A stretch of 64,000 bases of DNA from Lactiplantibacillus dongliensis (GTDB lineage Bacteria > Bacillota > Bacilli > Lactobacillales > Lactobacillaceae), in assembly GCF_005405105.1 (NCBI RefSeq), contig NZ_BJDK01000007.1, forward strand, positions 50,985 to 114,984. Direction: 5' to 3'. The position numbers and the translations under genes were made by a program. Under the pieces are notes generated by a model. The model was not told where the DNA came from and searched no databases. It saw nothing but the letters and a program-made list of their open reading frames with translations. How positions within the stretch are numbered: the first letter of the stretch is position 1; every line of letters begins with the position of its first letter. Positions 16,975 through 26,294 of this stretch are shown piece by piece.

Positions 16975-17961
16975 ATGCACATTCCAGATAATTATTTAAG
17001 TCCCGCGACTTGCGGTACCTTAGCGATCGCTATGGCGCCGATTTGGACCGTCGCGGTACTCAAAGTCAAAGTTCAAATTAAACAACATCGCGAAACCTTG
17101 CCAATGTTAGGCATTGCAGCAGCCCTTGCTTTTCTGATTATGATGTTTAACTTACCGATTCCCGGTGGTACGACGGCGCATGCGGTGGGTGGCACCCTGT
17201 TAGCAGTCCTCATCGGGCCGTGGGCAGCTTGTTTGGCCTTAACCGTGACCTTATTACTACAAGCGTTACTATTCGGTGACGGCGGTATTCTGGCCTTTGG
17301 GGCGAATGCCTTTAACATGGCGTTCATCATGCCATTTGTCGGCTACGCTTGTTACCGCCTTGGTCAAAAACTGCATCACGAAAAGATAGGCTTAGCCATT
17401 GGGGCATACCTTGGGATCAATACAGCGGCCTTAGTTGCTGGGATTGAATTGGGCTTACAACCACTACTCGCGCACACCGCCAGTGGCGCCCCGCTCTATT
17501 GCCCATACGGCTTAAATATTGCGGTACCCGCCATGCTCGCAGCGCACTTATTAGTCGCTGGCTGGGTCGAATTAGTCTTTACGTTATTGGTTTACCAGTT
17601 TGTTCAAAAAGTGGCGCCCACTAACCTCTACCAGACGACCCCTAAAACGAGTCAACGACCTTGGCTTTACTTATTAGGCGGCATGGCACTCTTGACGCCG
17701 CTAGGGCTACTCGCCAGCAATACTGCTTGGGGCGAATGGAGTCCCAGTGAATTAAAGCACTTATTAGTCCAACAACACGTTGGGTCGACCGTACCACAAG
17801 GCATGGCGCACGGCTTTCATTTTCAAGCGCTGTTTAGCGATTATGCGATTGCGGGCTTACCGGTCAGCGTCGGCTATATCCTATCAGCGTTGACGGCGAT
17901 TCTGATCTTCTTACTCTTGATTCGAGGACTGCAACATGACCAATCAACCTTCAAAAACTGA
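16975..17961 (+). CDS. larMN: LarMN, nickel ECF/Cbi-type transporter substrate component
   Basis: A 328-residue membrane protein. It begins MHIPDNYLSP; Met-His at the N-terminus is the metal-capturing motif of CbiM/NikM proteins, which supports this exact start. Residues 1-205 form the CbiM-like part. The C-terminal part (about 220-320, two membrane segments) resembles CbiN, which is separate in other species. It recognises and admits nickel for LarA maturation, together with LarQ and LarO. A GAGGAG ribosome site precedes it. Confidence 0.92.
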   Translation: MHIPDNYLSPATCGTLAIAMAPIWTVAVLKVKVQIKQHRETLPMLGIAAALAFLIMMFNLPIPGGTTAHAVGGTLLAVLIGPWAACLALTVTLLLQALLFGDGGILAFGANAFNMAFIMPFVGYACYRLGQKLHHEKIGLAIGAYLGINTAALVAGIELGLQPLLAHTASGAPLYCPYGLNIAVPAMLAAHLLVAGWVELVFTLLVYQFVQKVAPTNLYQTTPKTSQRPWLYLLGGMALLTPLGLLASNTAWGEWSPSELKHLLVQQHVGSTVPQGMAHGFHFQALFSDYAIAGLPVSVGYILSALTAILIFLLLIRGLQHDQSTFKN

Positions 17962-18757
17962 TTTACCAACGTGGCTGCAAACACCCAATCAGCCAATCAC
18001 CAAACGGCATCGGCAACCGTTTTGGGCGCGTAATCAACGGCACTTACAAGCACTGCTTGTTCGATTAGCCCAACCAGCGCCGGCCATTCCGGCGACGCGC
18101 TGGCAATTGGCGCCGCACATCAAGCTACTGCGCTTAGGGTTACTGTTACTGCTGATTGCGCTGATCAATAACGGCCTCTTCCTCTGGGGATTGGCACTAC
18201 TGCTAGGCGCCCAGTTACTCATCTTAGCCCCCAGTCAGTTGCGTCGTTTCTTACGCAGTTGGCTATTCAGTAGTCTGATGGCAGTCATTATCGTCTTGCC
18301 GACTTATTGGCTGAATGGTCCCGCCACGTTACTCTGGTTCGGGTTTAAAACCAGCTTGATTTTGGCCAATGCACAATATTATCGCGCCACAACTAACTTT
18401 CAGGATCTACTGACGGGCTTAAAAACCTTGCATTGCCCGGATGTATTCATCATGACATTAGCGATCGCGATCACTTACTTGCGTATGCTAGGCAACTACC
18501 TGTTACAAACTATGGAAGCCCTTAGCTTGCGGACCGTGGCCCCCGCCAAGCACCCTTATCGTTTAATTGGGGCCCTCTTTGGTAACTTATACTTAAAGAG
18601 TTATACCTACGCGTTAGCGCTATATGCAGCGATGGAAGCGCGGGGCTTTAACGGCCATTATGCGAAACCCGCTGCAAAGCCAACCCGTTGGCGTGATTAC
18701 CTGTCACTAAGTCCCTATGTGGCGCTAATGGCGCTGCTGATTTTTTGGAGGAACTAA
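17936..18757 (+). CDS. larQ: LarQ, nickel transporter membrane coupling protein (CbiQ family)
   Basis: A 273-residue protein with about five membrane segments. The C-terminal EARGF (ALYAAMEARGFNGHY) is the conserved ECF T-component motif that touches the ATPase. It starts inside larMN (26-bp overlap) with GAGG upstream. It links LarMN to LarO. Confidence 0.9.
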   Translation: MTNQPSKTDLPTWLQTPNQPITKRHRQPFWARNQRHLQALLVRLAQPAPAIPATRWQLAPHIKLLRLGLLLLLIALINNGLFLWGLALLLGAQLLILAPSQLRRFLRSWLFSSLMAVIIVLPTYWLNGPATLLWFGFKTSLILANAQYYRATTNFQDLLTGLKTLHCPDVFIMTLAIAITYLRMLGNYLLQTMEALSLRTVAPAKHPYRLIGALFGNLYLKSYTYALALYAAMEARGFNGHYAKPAAKPTRWRDYLSLSPYVALMALLIFWRN

Positions 18758-18760
18758 CTA

Positions 18761-19492
18761 ATGCCGTTGATGACTTTAGAACAATTGAGTTACAACTATC
18801 CCAACACTCAAGGTCTCGATCACTTAGACTTAACGATTCAAACCGGGGAATTCGTCTGCTTGCTGGGGCCCAATGGTTCTGGCAAGTCGACTTTACTGCG
18901 AATTCTCAGTGGGCTGGCCACTGCCAGCACGGGGACTTATCGCTTTAATGATCAGGCGATTACGGCTGATTATTTGCGTGATGCCACGAAACGGCAACAA
19001 TTACATCAACAAATCGGCCTTGTCTTTCAGAACACAGACGTTCAGCTGTTCAATCCCTCGGTCACTGAAGAAGTTGCCTTTGGGCCGCGCCAGCTAGGCC
19101 TCAGTACCGCTGAAGTCACACAACGGGTAACCGATTGTTTAGCATTAACAGATTGTACCGAACTACGCGAACGGGTTCCCTATCAGCTCTCCGGTGGTGA
19201 AAAAAAGCGGGTCGCTTTAGCCAGTGTCTTGGCCTTGAATCCGAGTGTGCTATTATTAGACGAGCCATTGAACGGGCTGACAATTGCTGCCCAACAACAA
19301 TTGCTAACGTTACTATCACGTTTACAAGCGGCTGGTAAGACCATTATTATGGCCAGCCATAACTTCCAACAAGTTCAAGCTGTTGGTCAACGTTTCATTA
19401 TATTTAATTCTGCCCACCAAATTGACGCGGACGTCGCTGGCAGTGTGCTTGCCACCCAGCCAGAACGCCAAGCGCAATTGATGACTTTATAA
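18761..19492 (+). CDS. larO: LarO, nickel transporter ATPase (CbiO family)
   Basis: A 243-residue ABC ATPase with Walker A GPNGSGKST (about 34-42), Q-loop QNTDVQLFNPSV, signature LSGGEKKR, Walker B LLLDEP and switch His in ASHN. It powers nickel import through LarMN/LarQ. GGAGG lies nine bases before the ATG, directly after the larQ stop. Confidence 0.93.
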   Translation: MPLMTLEQLSYNYPNTQGLDHLDLTIQTGEFVCLLGPNGSGKSTLLRILSGLATASTGTYRFNDQAITADYLRDATKRQQLHQQIGLVFQNTDVQLFNPSVTEEVAFGPRQLGLSTAEVTQRVTDCLALTDCTELRERVPYQLSGGEKKRVALASVLALNPSVLLLDEPLNGLTIAAQQQLLTLLSRLQAAGKTIIMASHNFQQVQAVGQRFIIFNSAHQIDADVAGSVLATQPERQAQLMTL

Positions 19493-19513
19493 CTTAAGGA
19501 GTTGGAGAACTTG

Positions 19514-19744
19514 ATGAATCCAAATGGGGCCATTCACCGTGGCTGGAACCGTCGCGTCGTTACCGGTAAGACTTTAGCCGAATGTGACGAACGCTTGGTC
19601 AATTATTTAAATGACCAAGATTACGGTTCTGGCGAATTCGTCGTTTTACATGAAAACGACGGAACTAACCAAAATACCGGTTATGACTTACCCGACGGCG
19701 ATCATTGCTACATTAGCTTTTTGATCTACAATAGTCGGCTTTAA
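19514..19744 (+). CDS. Small conserved-looking protein of unknown function at the end of the lar transport operon
   Basis: 76 residues starting MNPNGAIHRGWNRR; GGAG lies six bases before the ATG, and an in-frame TTG four codons earlier is less likely. No signal peptide or membrane segment; the protein is rich in Asp/Asn and has several aromatic residues. It starts 21 bp after larO and ends just before a strong terminator, so it is probably the last gene of the larR-larMNQO transcript. I do not recognise the family. Confidence 0.7.
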   Translation: MNPNGAIHRGWNRRVVTGKTLAECDERLVNYLNDQDYGSGEFVVLHENDGTNQNTGYDLPDGDHCYISFLIYNSRL

Positions 19745-19748
19745 TCAC

Positions 19749-19804
19749 GAAACAAAACGACCTCGCAACTGAGTTTTAACTCAATTGCGAGGTCGTTTTG
19801 TTTC
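19749..19804 (+). terminator. Terminator of the larR-larMNQO operon
   Basis: A 27-bp stem with one mismatch (19749-19775 against 19778-19804) contains A and T runs at its base, so it can act on both strands. Confidence 0.85.
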
Positions 19805-19814
19805 ACATGGAACA
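19799..19814. promoter_or_regulatory. Degenerate parS-like site
   Basis: TGTTTCACATGGAACA has two mismatches to the parS consensus. It overlaps the preceding terminator, so it may be only a relic. Confidence 0.35.
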
Positions 19815-19823
19815 TTTGATTAG

Positions 19824-19927
19824 CGCTTAATAATCAGATTAAACCGCCACTCTGGTTAGTCCAGAATCAGCTGGAACGTGGTGGCCACGTTTGCAAGCCA
19901 ATTCTAGCCCACCCGACGTTAATTAGC
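19824..19927 (+). repeat. Left fragment of an older MITE-like element
   Basis: GCGCTT..., GCCACTCTGGTTAGTCCAG, GTGGTGGCCACG and GCCAATTCTAGCCC follow the element consensus, with the inner hairpins deleted. The matching right part is at 20378-20430, on the other side of copy 2. Confidence 0.7.
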
Positions 19928-19963
19928 GAGCAGCTACAACCGACTGATGATTTTTCACCAGTT

Positions 19964-20369
19964 ACGCTTGGTGCTAGTTGGTTTAAATTGTCACTCTGGT
20001 TGGTCCAGAATCGGCTGGAACGTGGTGGCCACGTTTTTGAGCCCAAAAGCGGTCTCAAAAGCCGGGCTTTATCTAAGGCCGGAAAATCACCGACCAAGAT
20101 AAACGACACCACTGAGCCAATTCTGGCCCGCCCGGCGTTAACTAACGGTAATTGAAAAATTAACGATTGATTACTTTCAGTTCAGTCATTTAGCCGAGAG
20201 ATTGGTTCCTAAAATGCTCAGCCGTGTCGTTGGCTTTAGTGTGAGTAGTCTGCTCGGACTTAGGCCAAGGTCAGTTTTGAAGACTGGGCTTTGGCTTCAA
20301 AATGGCCCATGGCATTTCAGCGTTTTAGGAACCAACCAGCAGGCGACAATTTCAACTAGCACCAAGCGT
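19964..20369 (+). repeat. Structured MITE-like element, copy 2
   Basis: 406 bp. Inverted ends ACGCTTGGTGCTAGTTG and CAACTAGCACCAAGCGT are perfect. It is flanked by the perfect direct repeat ACCAGTTA (19957 and 20370), a target duplication. Inner helices are TTTTGAG/CTCAAAA and TTTATCT/AGATAAA. It lies inside an older, decayed copy of the same family. Confidence 0.88.
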
Positions 20370-20377
20370 ACCAGTTA

Positions 20378-20430
20378 ACTTAGCCGTATCGTTGACCTTA
20401 GTGTGAGTATCTTTATCAGACTTAGACGAA
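20378..20430 (+). repeat. Right fragment of the older MITE-like element
   Basis: CTTAGCCGTATCGTTGACC and TTAGTGTGAGTATC match the second half of the element (CTCAGCCGTGTCGTTGGCC in intact copies), continuing the fragment at 19824 after copy 2. Confidence 0.65.
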
Positions 20431-20431
20431 C

Positions 20432-20461
20432 AAAAAACCGCCAACTAACTGTCAGCGGTTC
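20432..20461 (-). terminator. Terminator of the diguanylate cyclase gene
   Basis: AACCGC/GCGGTT closes a hairpin followed by six T on the minus strand, next to the stop at 20467. Confidence 0.7.
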
Positions 20462-20466
20462 AAGTT

Positions 20467-21660
20467 TTAATTAGTGATCAAGGTCTTACCTTCAACGGTG
20501 ACCCGATTACGACCAGCTTGCTTCGATTGATACAAATAATGATCAACCCGGGCAAACCAATCACTAAACGTTTGATCCTCTGGTTGTAATTGAGAGACTC
20601 CAAACGAAACCGTAATATGCAAGGCTTGACCATCAAAATCCAACGTTCGTTGTTGTAAATCCGAACGAATCGACGAAACAATGGCCGCCGCTTCAGTCAC
20701 GGCTACCGACCGGAAAATGACGACAAATTCTTCCCCACCATACCGAAACAATTCGCCATGCGTTTGTTGAGCCAACAGTTCTTGTTCAAAATGTTGCGCC
20801 ACATACTTCAAGACCGCATCACCAGTCGTGTGACCATGCAAGTCATTGAATTGCTTAAAGTGATCAATATCAAACATTGCCATCGTAATTGGATTACGCG
20901 TCCGTTTACGATACACTTCAAACACTTCGGCTTTCACCGTATCAAAATTACCACGATTACGGACACCGGTTAACTCATCGAAGTTAACTTGCTGACTTAA
21001 CGCCGAATAGCGTTCCAACACGCGGCTCATCCACTGAATTCCCCGATGTAATGCCCCAATGTAAGCCATAAAGATAACTAACATCAAGACAGTAAAGAAC
21101 AAGTTAAACGGATGAATCGCCCAGATAATGAACCACCAAGTGCCTCCATAAATCGCTTGTAATAAGAAATACTGCCACTTGGAAGCCATCACTTCCGTTC
21201 GATGCCAGGCAAAATAAACGATTCCAGCAATCAGTAAAGTCACCATAACGGCAAAGATCGGCGCATACCGCCAACTAGACCCTAAGTAGATCCCTTGGCT
21301 GTAGATGAAGACCGGCATGATAATATTCAGCATACCAATTGCTGGGCCCCACATCGTATATAACGCAAATAACAAGATCGTTAGTTGCGCGGTCGCATAA
21401 GACCAAGTCAAGACCGAGCCATCATTGATCGCGTAAAACGTCGATCGAATAATCAGCATACTCAACAAGACACTTGCCGTCTCAACCACATGAACAATCC
21501 AAGTAAAACGGCGCCGGCGAATTTTTAACGCCCGATGTTCTAAAATATATGTTCCTACTGACATTAAGGCAATCAAGCCAGTCGTCATAAACGCAATGAT
21601 AACTGTTTTCATATTAAAAATAGCTTCGAAAAACAGCACTAAATGTTGATCAATTTGCAC
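20467..21660 (-). CDS. Membrane diguanylate cyclase (GGDEF protein)
   Basis: 397 residues, GTG start with CGAGG upstream. Residues about 15-205 hold six to seven membrane helices. The cytoplasmic GGDEF domain (about 225-390) starts FDELTGVRNRGNFD and has FDIDHFKQFND and RYGGEEFVVIF, so the active loop (GGEEF) is intact. It should make cyclic di-GMP from two GTP. The product-inhibition site RxxD upstream of GGEEF is absent (QTHG instead). No EAL, HD-GYP or PilZ gene is in the window. Monocistronic. Confidence 0.9.
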   Translation of the reverse strand: MQIDQHLVLFFEAIFNMKTVIIAFMTTGLIALMSVGTYILEHRALKIRRRRFTWIVHVVETASVLLSMLIIRSTFYAINDGSVLTWSYATAQLTILLFALYTMWGPAIGMLNIIMPVFIYSQGIYLGSSWRYAPIFAVMVTLLIAGIVYFAWHRTEVMASKWQYFLLQAIYGGTWWFIIWAIHPFNLFFTVLMLVIFMAYIGALHRGIQWMSRVLERYSALSQQVNFDELTGVRNRGNFDTVKAEVFEVYRKRTRNPITMAMFDIDHFKQFNDLHGHTTGDAVLKYVAQHFEQELLAQQTHGELFRYGGEEFVVIFRSVAVTEAAAIVSSIRSDLQQRTLDFDGQALHITVSFGVSQLQPEDQTFSDWFARVDHYLYQSKQAGRNRVTVEGKTLITN

Positions 21661-21786
21661 ATTGAATACCTCGTTGTGTGATTAAATCCTAAATATAGTC
21701 AACAACTATAGTAACACGAAATGGTCACTTATCGTTAGTGACCAAGTTAAACGTGCAAAATTAATCGTAAATCCAAGTAACTAAAT

Positions 21787-22192
21787 ACGCTTGATGCTAG
21801 TTGGCTTAAATTGCCACTCTGGTTGGGCCAGAATCGGCTGGAACGTGGTGGCCGCGTTTTCGAGCCACAGAACGGTCTCGAAAGCCGGGCTTTATCTAAG
21901 GCCGGAAAATCACCGACCAAGATAAACGACATCACTGAGCCAATTCTGGCCCGCCCGTCGTTAATTAACGGATATTAAAAAATTAACGATTGATTATTTT
22001 TAGTTCAGTCATTTAGCCGAGAGATTGGTTTCTAAAATACTCAGCCGTGTCGTTGGCCCTAGTGCGAATGATCTACTCGGATTTAGGCCAAAGTCAGTTT
22101 TGAAGATCGGGTTTGAGGCTTCAAAATGGGCCATGGCGTTCCAGCGTTTTGGAATCCAACCGGCAGGCGCAATTTCAACTAGCACCAAGCAT
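21787..22192 (+). repeat. Structured MITE-like element, copy 3
   Basis: 406 bp between the cyclase and reductase genes. It is flanked by the perfect 9-bp duplication AACTAAATA (21779 and 22193). Inner helices are TTTCGAG/CTCGAAA and TTTATCT/AGATAAA. The outer ends carry a few substitutions (ACGCTTGATGCTAG, CAAGCAT). Confidence 0.87.
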
Positions 22193-22197
22193 AACTA

Positions 22198-22242
22198 AAT
22201 AACGCTCGTCACACCGAATTAGTCGATATAACGAGCGTTATT
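22198..22242 (-). terminator. Terminator of the aroE-aroD-apbE-reductase operon
   Basis: The 12-bp stem AATAACGCTCGT/ACGAGCGTTATT lies past the stop at 22254. Its T run on the minus strand is short and interrupted. Confidence 0.6.
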
Positions 22243-22253
22243 AGGAATTATTA

Positions 22254-24554
22254 TTAATTTGCCATTACTGGCGCAGCTTCATCAGTTTCGATAAACGTCA
22301 AGAAGTTGTTAAAGCACTGTTTTAAGAACGCTTCACTCCCGGCATCATTCAAATGGCCTTGGTCATCGAATTTGTCAGCAGCTTGTGGCAACATAAATTC
22401 ATTGCCAGGCAGGACTTTTGCATTGACCCCGGGTGAATCTAGGATTTGCCGTAAGTTCATTTGGGCGCGAACCGTCCCTTGAATCCCCAAGGACGTCCCA
22501 ACAATCATGACTGGTTTGTCCTTGAAAGGATGTTCTTGGCAAGAGAGCCATTCCAAGGTACTCTTTAACGCCGCCGGAATCGCATGATCATATTCCGGCA
22601 CCGCAATTACAACCCCATCAGCCGCATCAATCTGTTGACACAAAGCAGTGACGTTCGCTGGTTCTGCATCGACATCATCTTCTCGGAACAACGGGACATC
22701 GCTAATTTCGGCAATCTCAAAGTTAACTTGGTCACCGAATAAGTTCTGCATTGCCTGCAATAGCGTCCGATTATATGACTTCGTCGCATTCGTTCCCATG
22801 AGACCAACGACGTTTAGATCTGTCTGCCCAGCCGCTTTTTGCCGGTCAGCATTGGCGCTCGCTGCAGCTCCGGCCACATAGCCTGAGGAGATGCCCCAAG
22901 TGTTCATCATACTTGGCATTGAATCATGACCATTCGCACCGCCAGCCACTTCACCAGCCGCATAATAGTTTGCAACTGGAACGGCATCTTTAGTAATGAG
23001 TTGTAAGTCCGGCGTAGTGACCGAATAACCACCGAGCGTTGTTGCAAACCGCCCGCGTTGTTCAACCAAATAATAAGTGTCGCCATCAAATGAATGCAAG
23101 TATTGGGCATCGCGGTTGAAGTCGGGATCTTGCCCCGCTTTTGCATAGCCTTGATACGCCGTTACCGTCTTTTGCAACGTGTCAGCATCAATACCAGCTG
23201 CTTTAGCAACGGTTGCCAAATCACCTTTAACAAAAATAGGCGTTTTATCTTGATGATCAAAGAAGCCTTGAATTTCATTAGCCGTAAAGTCATGTAAGAC
23301 TAATAAGTCATAGACTTGTTTCCAAGTTCGTTCGTCCATTAACATAAACGCGACTTTATCAGGTTGCGCCAAGATAGCATCACGGAAGTCACTATAGACC
23401 GCGGACTCATTCACAATCCGTTGGCCCTTAGTATTGACGTATAACGCCCCCATATCCGTGGCTTTCTTCGACGCATACGTGGTCAACTTTGCCACGCCGG
23501 GTTCAACTTCAACCCCATGCGGATAGACTTTATACCAGCCTAAATCATGGGTTTGCAGGTTTAATTTGCTGTTAAACCCATAAGCATCACCAGTCGAGGT
23601 CATTGGACCATAATAGTCTAAGCCCTGACTTTCAGCACCCCGCATCTTTTGGCTGGCACCATGACCACCTGTGGCTAAAACAATCGAACGGGCCTTGATC
23701 TTAACCGGGGTTGCATGTTGAACAGCGGTTAAGCCATTGAGTTCACCCTGCCGATTAAACGTCAGCCCTTCAACCCGCGTATCCAGTAGCGTCTTGCCAC
23801 CATGATCATTAAAGGCCTTTGACACCTTTTGAATCAGCTCATAGCTGCTAGCGGTTGGAAGCTCAATCTGCCGATTAATCGAATGTTCTGGCGTTTGCGT
23901 TTGCGCTTTTTGATAATCCAACCCAGCAAAGTCACTAATAAAATCAATTGCCGGACCAATGTTGTTGACCATGACATCCGTCATTGCTGGATAATTTGTG
24001 TGTTTACTTTCGCGCGCCACATCATCCGCCAAAGCTTGGGGGGTATCATGGTTGTCACCAAAAATCTTGGTCGCCACTTTTGACCCAGTTGCAGTCACAT
24101 TAGAGCCGTTTAAAATGGTGGCACCCCCGAGATAGCCATTCTTTTCTACTAAAATAACGGATTCGCCCTTAGTTAAAGCCCGACAACCAGCTACTAACCC
24201 AGCTTCACCACCACCAATAACCACGACATCGGCACTTAAATGTGTCGTTGCAGTAGTCTTAGCCGCTTTTGGTGCCGCCGTTAACTGCACATCGGCTGCC
24301 TTGACCGCCTTTTTAGCAGAATCCAATAAAGCTTGGGTCATGACCGTTGCGCCACTAATGGTATCCACATTAAAGGATTGTTCGGTAATCACACTCTTTT
24401 TCAATTTGTCGATCACTTGATTAAAAATACCAGATGTTTCAGAATGCTTTAAAATTTTTAAATCTTCAATTTTATTATCGTCAACATCAACTTCATAGTT
24501 GATGATGCCGTTATGGCCCATCGCTTGGCCTTTAATTTGTTTTGTGTCACTCAT
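22254..24554 (-). CDS. Three-domain flavin reductase (FMN-bind, FAD-binding-2, FMN reductase), fumarate/urocanate reductase type
   Basis: 766 residues starting MSDTKQIKGQ; GAAGGAG lies nine bases upstream. Residues about 5-90 are an FMN_bind domain with DTISGAT, the motif whose Thr receives FMN from ApbE. Residues about 105-580 are a flavocytochrome c-type FAD domain (VVVIGGGEAGLVAG; late AAGEVAGGANGHDSMPS). Residues about 590-755 are an NADPH-dependent FMN-reductase domain. There is no signal peptide, so it is cytosolic and probably takes electrons from NAD(P)H. This architecture is known in reductases of alpha,beta-unsaturated acids such as hydroxycinnamates. It overlaps apbE by 8 bp and shares the operon with aroD and aroE. 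Confidence 0.87.
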   Translation of the reverse strand: MSDTKQIKGQAMGHNGIINYEVDVDDNKIEDLKILKHSETSGIFNQVIDKLKKSVITEQSFNVDTISGATVMTQALLDSAKKAVKAADVQLTAAPKAAKTTATTHLSADVVVIGGGEAGLVAGCRALTKGESVILVEKNGYLGGATILNGSNVTATGSKVATKIFGDNHDTPQALADDVARESKHTNYPAMTDVMVNNIGPAIDFISDFAGLDYQKAQTQTPEHSINRQIELPTASSYELIQKVSKAFNDHGGKTLLDTRVEGLTFNRQGELNGLTAVQHATPVKIKARSIVLATGGHGASQKMRGAESQGLDYYGPMTSTGDAYGFNSKLNLQTHDLGWYKVYPHGVEVEPGVAKLTTYASKKATDMGALYVNTKGQRIVNESAVYSDFRDAILAQPDKVAFMLMDERTWKQVYDLLVLHDFTANEIQGFFDHQDKTPIFVKGDLATVAKAAGIDADTLQKTVTAYQGYAKAGQDPDFNRDAQYLHSFDGDTYYLVEQRGRFATTLGGYSVTTPDLQLITKDAVPVANYYAAGEVAGGANGHDSMPSMMNTWGISSGYVAGAAASANADRQKAAGQTDLNVVGLMGTNATKSYNRTLLQAMQNLFGDQVNFEIAEISDVPLFREDDVDAEPANVTALCQQIDAADGVVIAVPEYDHAIPAALKSTLEWLSCQEHPFKDKPVMIVGTSLGIQGTVRAQMNLRQILDSPGVNAKVLPGNEFMLPQAADKFDDQGHLNDAGSEAFLKQCFNNFLTFIETDEAAPVMAN

Positions 24555-25503
24555 ATGCGTACACTCCTTCACTCAAATGCTGGAGACCAGCCGTTGTTTG
24601 AATCTGTTGGTTTTGATCAATAAAGATAGCTTCAACGTTCGGTAGCCGGTCAATTAACTGCCGACCTGCCGTCGCGCCCTTAAAAAAGGCCACCGTTGAT
24701 AAAATTTCGGCTAAAGTTGAACTGGTCGTCACGATTGAGACTTGTTCAATCGGCTTTTCAACCGGATAGCCAGTCTGCGGGTCTAAGATATGATGGTAAA
24801 GCTTAGTCCCCACCTTAAAATAACGCTCAAAGATACCCGAAGTAACGACCGTTTTAGCCGGTGTCACTAACTGCAATGCTGGATAACCACGCGGGGCTTT
24901 AGGGGCTTGAATCCCGACGACCCACTGCCCAGTCGGCGTCAGTGGATTTTCACCCAATATTTTGACGTTACCACCCAAATTCACAATCGCGTGGGTCACG
25001 CCCGCTTGTTGTAATTGTAAAATCACCTGATCGGCAAAGTAACCCTTGGCAATCGCACCTAAGTCCAGCATCATGCCGGGCTTGGTTAACCAGACTGTCT
25101 GTTTAACGGCATCCAGTTGCACGTCAGCTGGGTTCATTAAGGCCAGTCGCGCTTGAATCGCGGACTGCGATGGCACTTGTTGACCACCAAACCCAATCTG
25201 CCATAACTTGACTAACGGACCAATCAGCACATTAAAGCTATCCTGATAGTCCCGACTAGCCGTGATGGCCGCTTGAATCAGTTCAAAACAAGTCGAGCTG
25301 ACAGTGACTGGCGCATGACCAGCCTGTTGATTGATCCGCATTAATTCAGAATCAGGCCGGTTCATCGAAAAGAACTGATCCATCTTGACCAAATAGTCAT
25401 AAACCTGTTCAATTAGCGGCTGGTTCGGGGCAAATAACGTGATCGTAACGACCGTACCGAACATCGTAAATTGCGATAAATACTTTTTCTGCACGGCCAC
25501 CAC
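24547..25503 (-). CDS. apbE: FAD:protein FMN transferase
   Basis: 318 residues. ApbE moves FMN from FAD onto a Thr of the DxxSGAT motif in FMN_bind proteins. Seen: FSMNRPDSELMRIN, LDLGAIAKGYFAD, VNLGGNVKILG and TSGIFERYF...YHHILDPQTGYP, which hold the Mg and FAD residues. There is no lipobox, so it is a cytoplasmic form, which suits its cytosolic target immediately downstream. The start is GTG-GTG with AGGAGG; the exact one of the two is uncertain. Confidence 0.92.
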   Translation of the reverse strand: MVAVQKKYLSQFTMFGTVVTITLFAPNQPLIEQVYDYLVKMDQFFSMNRPDSELMRINQQAGHAPVTVSSTCFELIQAAITASRDYQDSFNVLIGPLVKLWQIGFGGQQVPSQSAIQARLALMNPADVQLDAVKQTVWLTKPGMMLDLGAIAKGYFADQVILQLQQAGVTHAIVNLGGNVKILGENPLTPTGQWVVGIQAPKAPRGYPALQLVTPAKTVVTSGIFERYFKVGTKLYHHILDPQTGYPVEKPIEQVSIVTTSSTLAEILSTVAFFKGATAGRQLIDRLPNVEAIFIDQNQQIQTTAGLQHLSEGVYAYE

Positions 25504-25511
25504 GATACCTC

Positions 25512-26273
25512 CTAACTAAGCTTCAACGTTTGCAGCATTGGCCGTAACCGTTCCAGCGCGATTTGGCCGGGCGCTGAACCAGCCCCAACGGTCGCAAAGG
25601 ATAAGCAGGACCCAAAGACTTCACCGGCAACCCGAGAGACTTTCCCCAGGTCACCCATCGACATCGTAATCAACGGTTGCGTTAACTTCTGCCGCGCTTG
25701 GTTGGTAGCCGTGAGTAACGCTAACACATCATCAACCGATTGGGGCATCACCGCAATCTTCAGCACATCGGCGCCAAGTTCGGCCATCCCGGTCAGACGC
25801 TTGACGATTTCCGTCACACTGGGCGTCGCTTGAAAATCATGGTTACTCATCACGATGACGATCTTTTTAGCGTGAGCAGCCACAACGGTTTGTTTAACGG
25901 CCGTTTCGTCATGATAGCGTTCGACATCAAGAGCATCGGTAAAGCCACCATCAATCACCGTTTGGCAAATCTTAAAGTAGTCAGCTTCAGTGGGCAATAA
26001 CAACGCCCCACCTTCACCTTGCGTCCGAAAAGTCGTTAACAAGGCAATCTCACCAATCGCTTGTCGAATCTGTTGGCCGGCAGCCACTAATTTTTCTGGA
26101 TTTGTCACATCTTCAAAGTAATCGATGCGCCATTCCACCAAGTCAGGCTTTTCAGCTACGATGGGTTTTAGTTGCCGTAATAACGCCGTTAAGCTCCGAC
26201 CAGTAATTGGCACGGCGAGTTTCGGTCGATCAGCGCCCAATTGAATATTTCTTAATTTAACTGGTTGTGTCAT
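25512..26273 (-). CDS. aroD: Type I 3-dehydroquinate dehydratase
   Basis: 253 residues, start at the second ATG (MTQPVKLRN), because the first is too close to AGGAG. The Schiff-base Lys is in GADVLKIAV and the general-base His in VMSNHDFQATP. EWRIDYFED marks the substrate pocket. It interconverts 3-dehydroquinate and 3-dehydroshikimate. No other chorismate genes accompany it and its neighbour is a YdiB-type dehydrogenase, so a catabolic role is likely. Confidence 0.93.
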   Translation of the reverse strand: MTQPVKLRNIQLGADRPKLAVPITGRSLTALLRQLKPIVAEKPDLVEWRIDYFEDVTNPEKLVAAGQQIRQAIGEIALLTTFRTQGEGGALLLPTEADYFKICQTVIDGGFTDALDVERYHDETAVKQTVVAAHAKKIVIVMSNHDFQATPSVTEIVKRLTGMAELGADVLKIAVMPQSVDDVLALLTATNQARQKLTQPLITMSMGDLGKVSRVAGEVFGSCLSFATVGAGSAPGQIALERLRPMLQTLKLS

Positions 26274-26294
26274 GATTAACATGACTCCTCTCGT

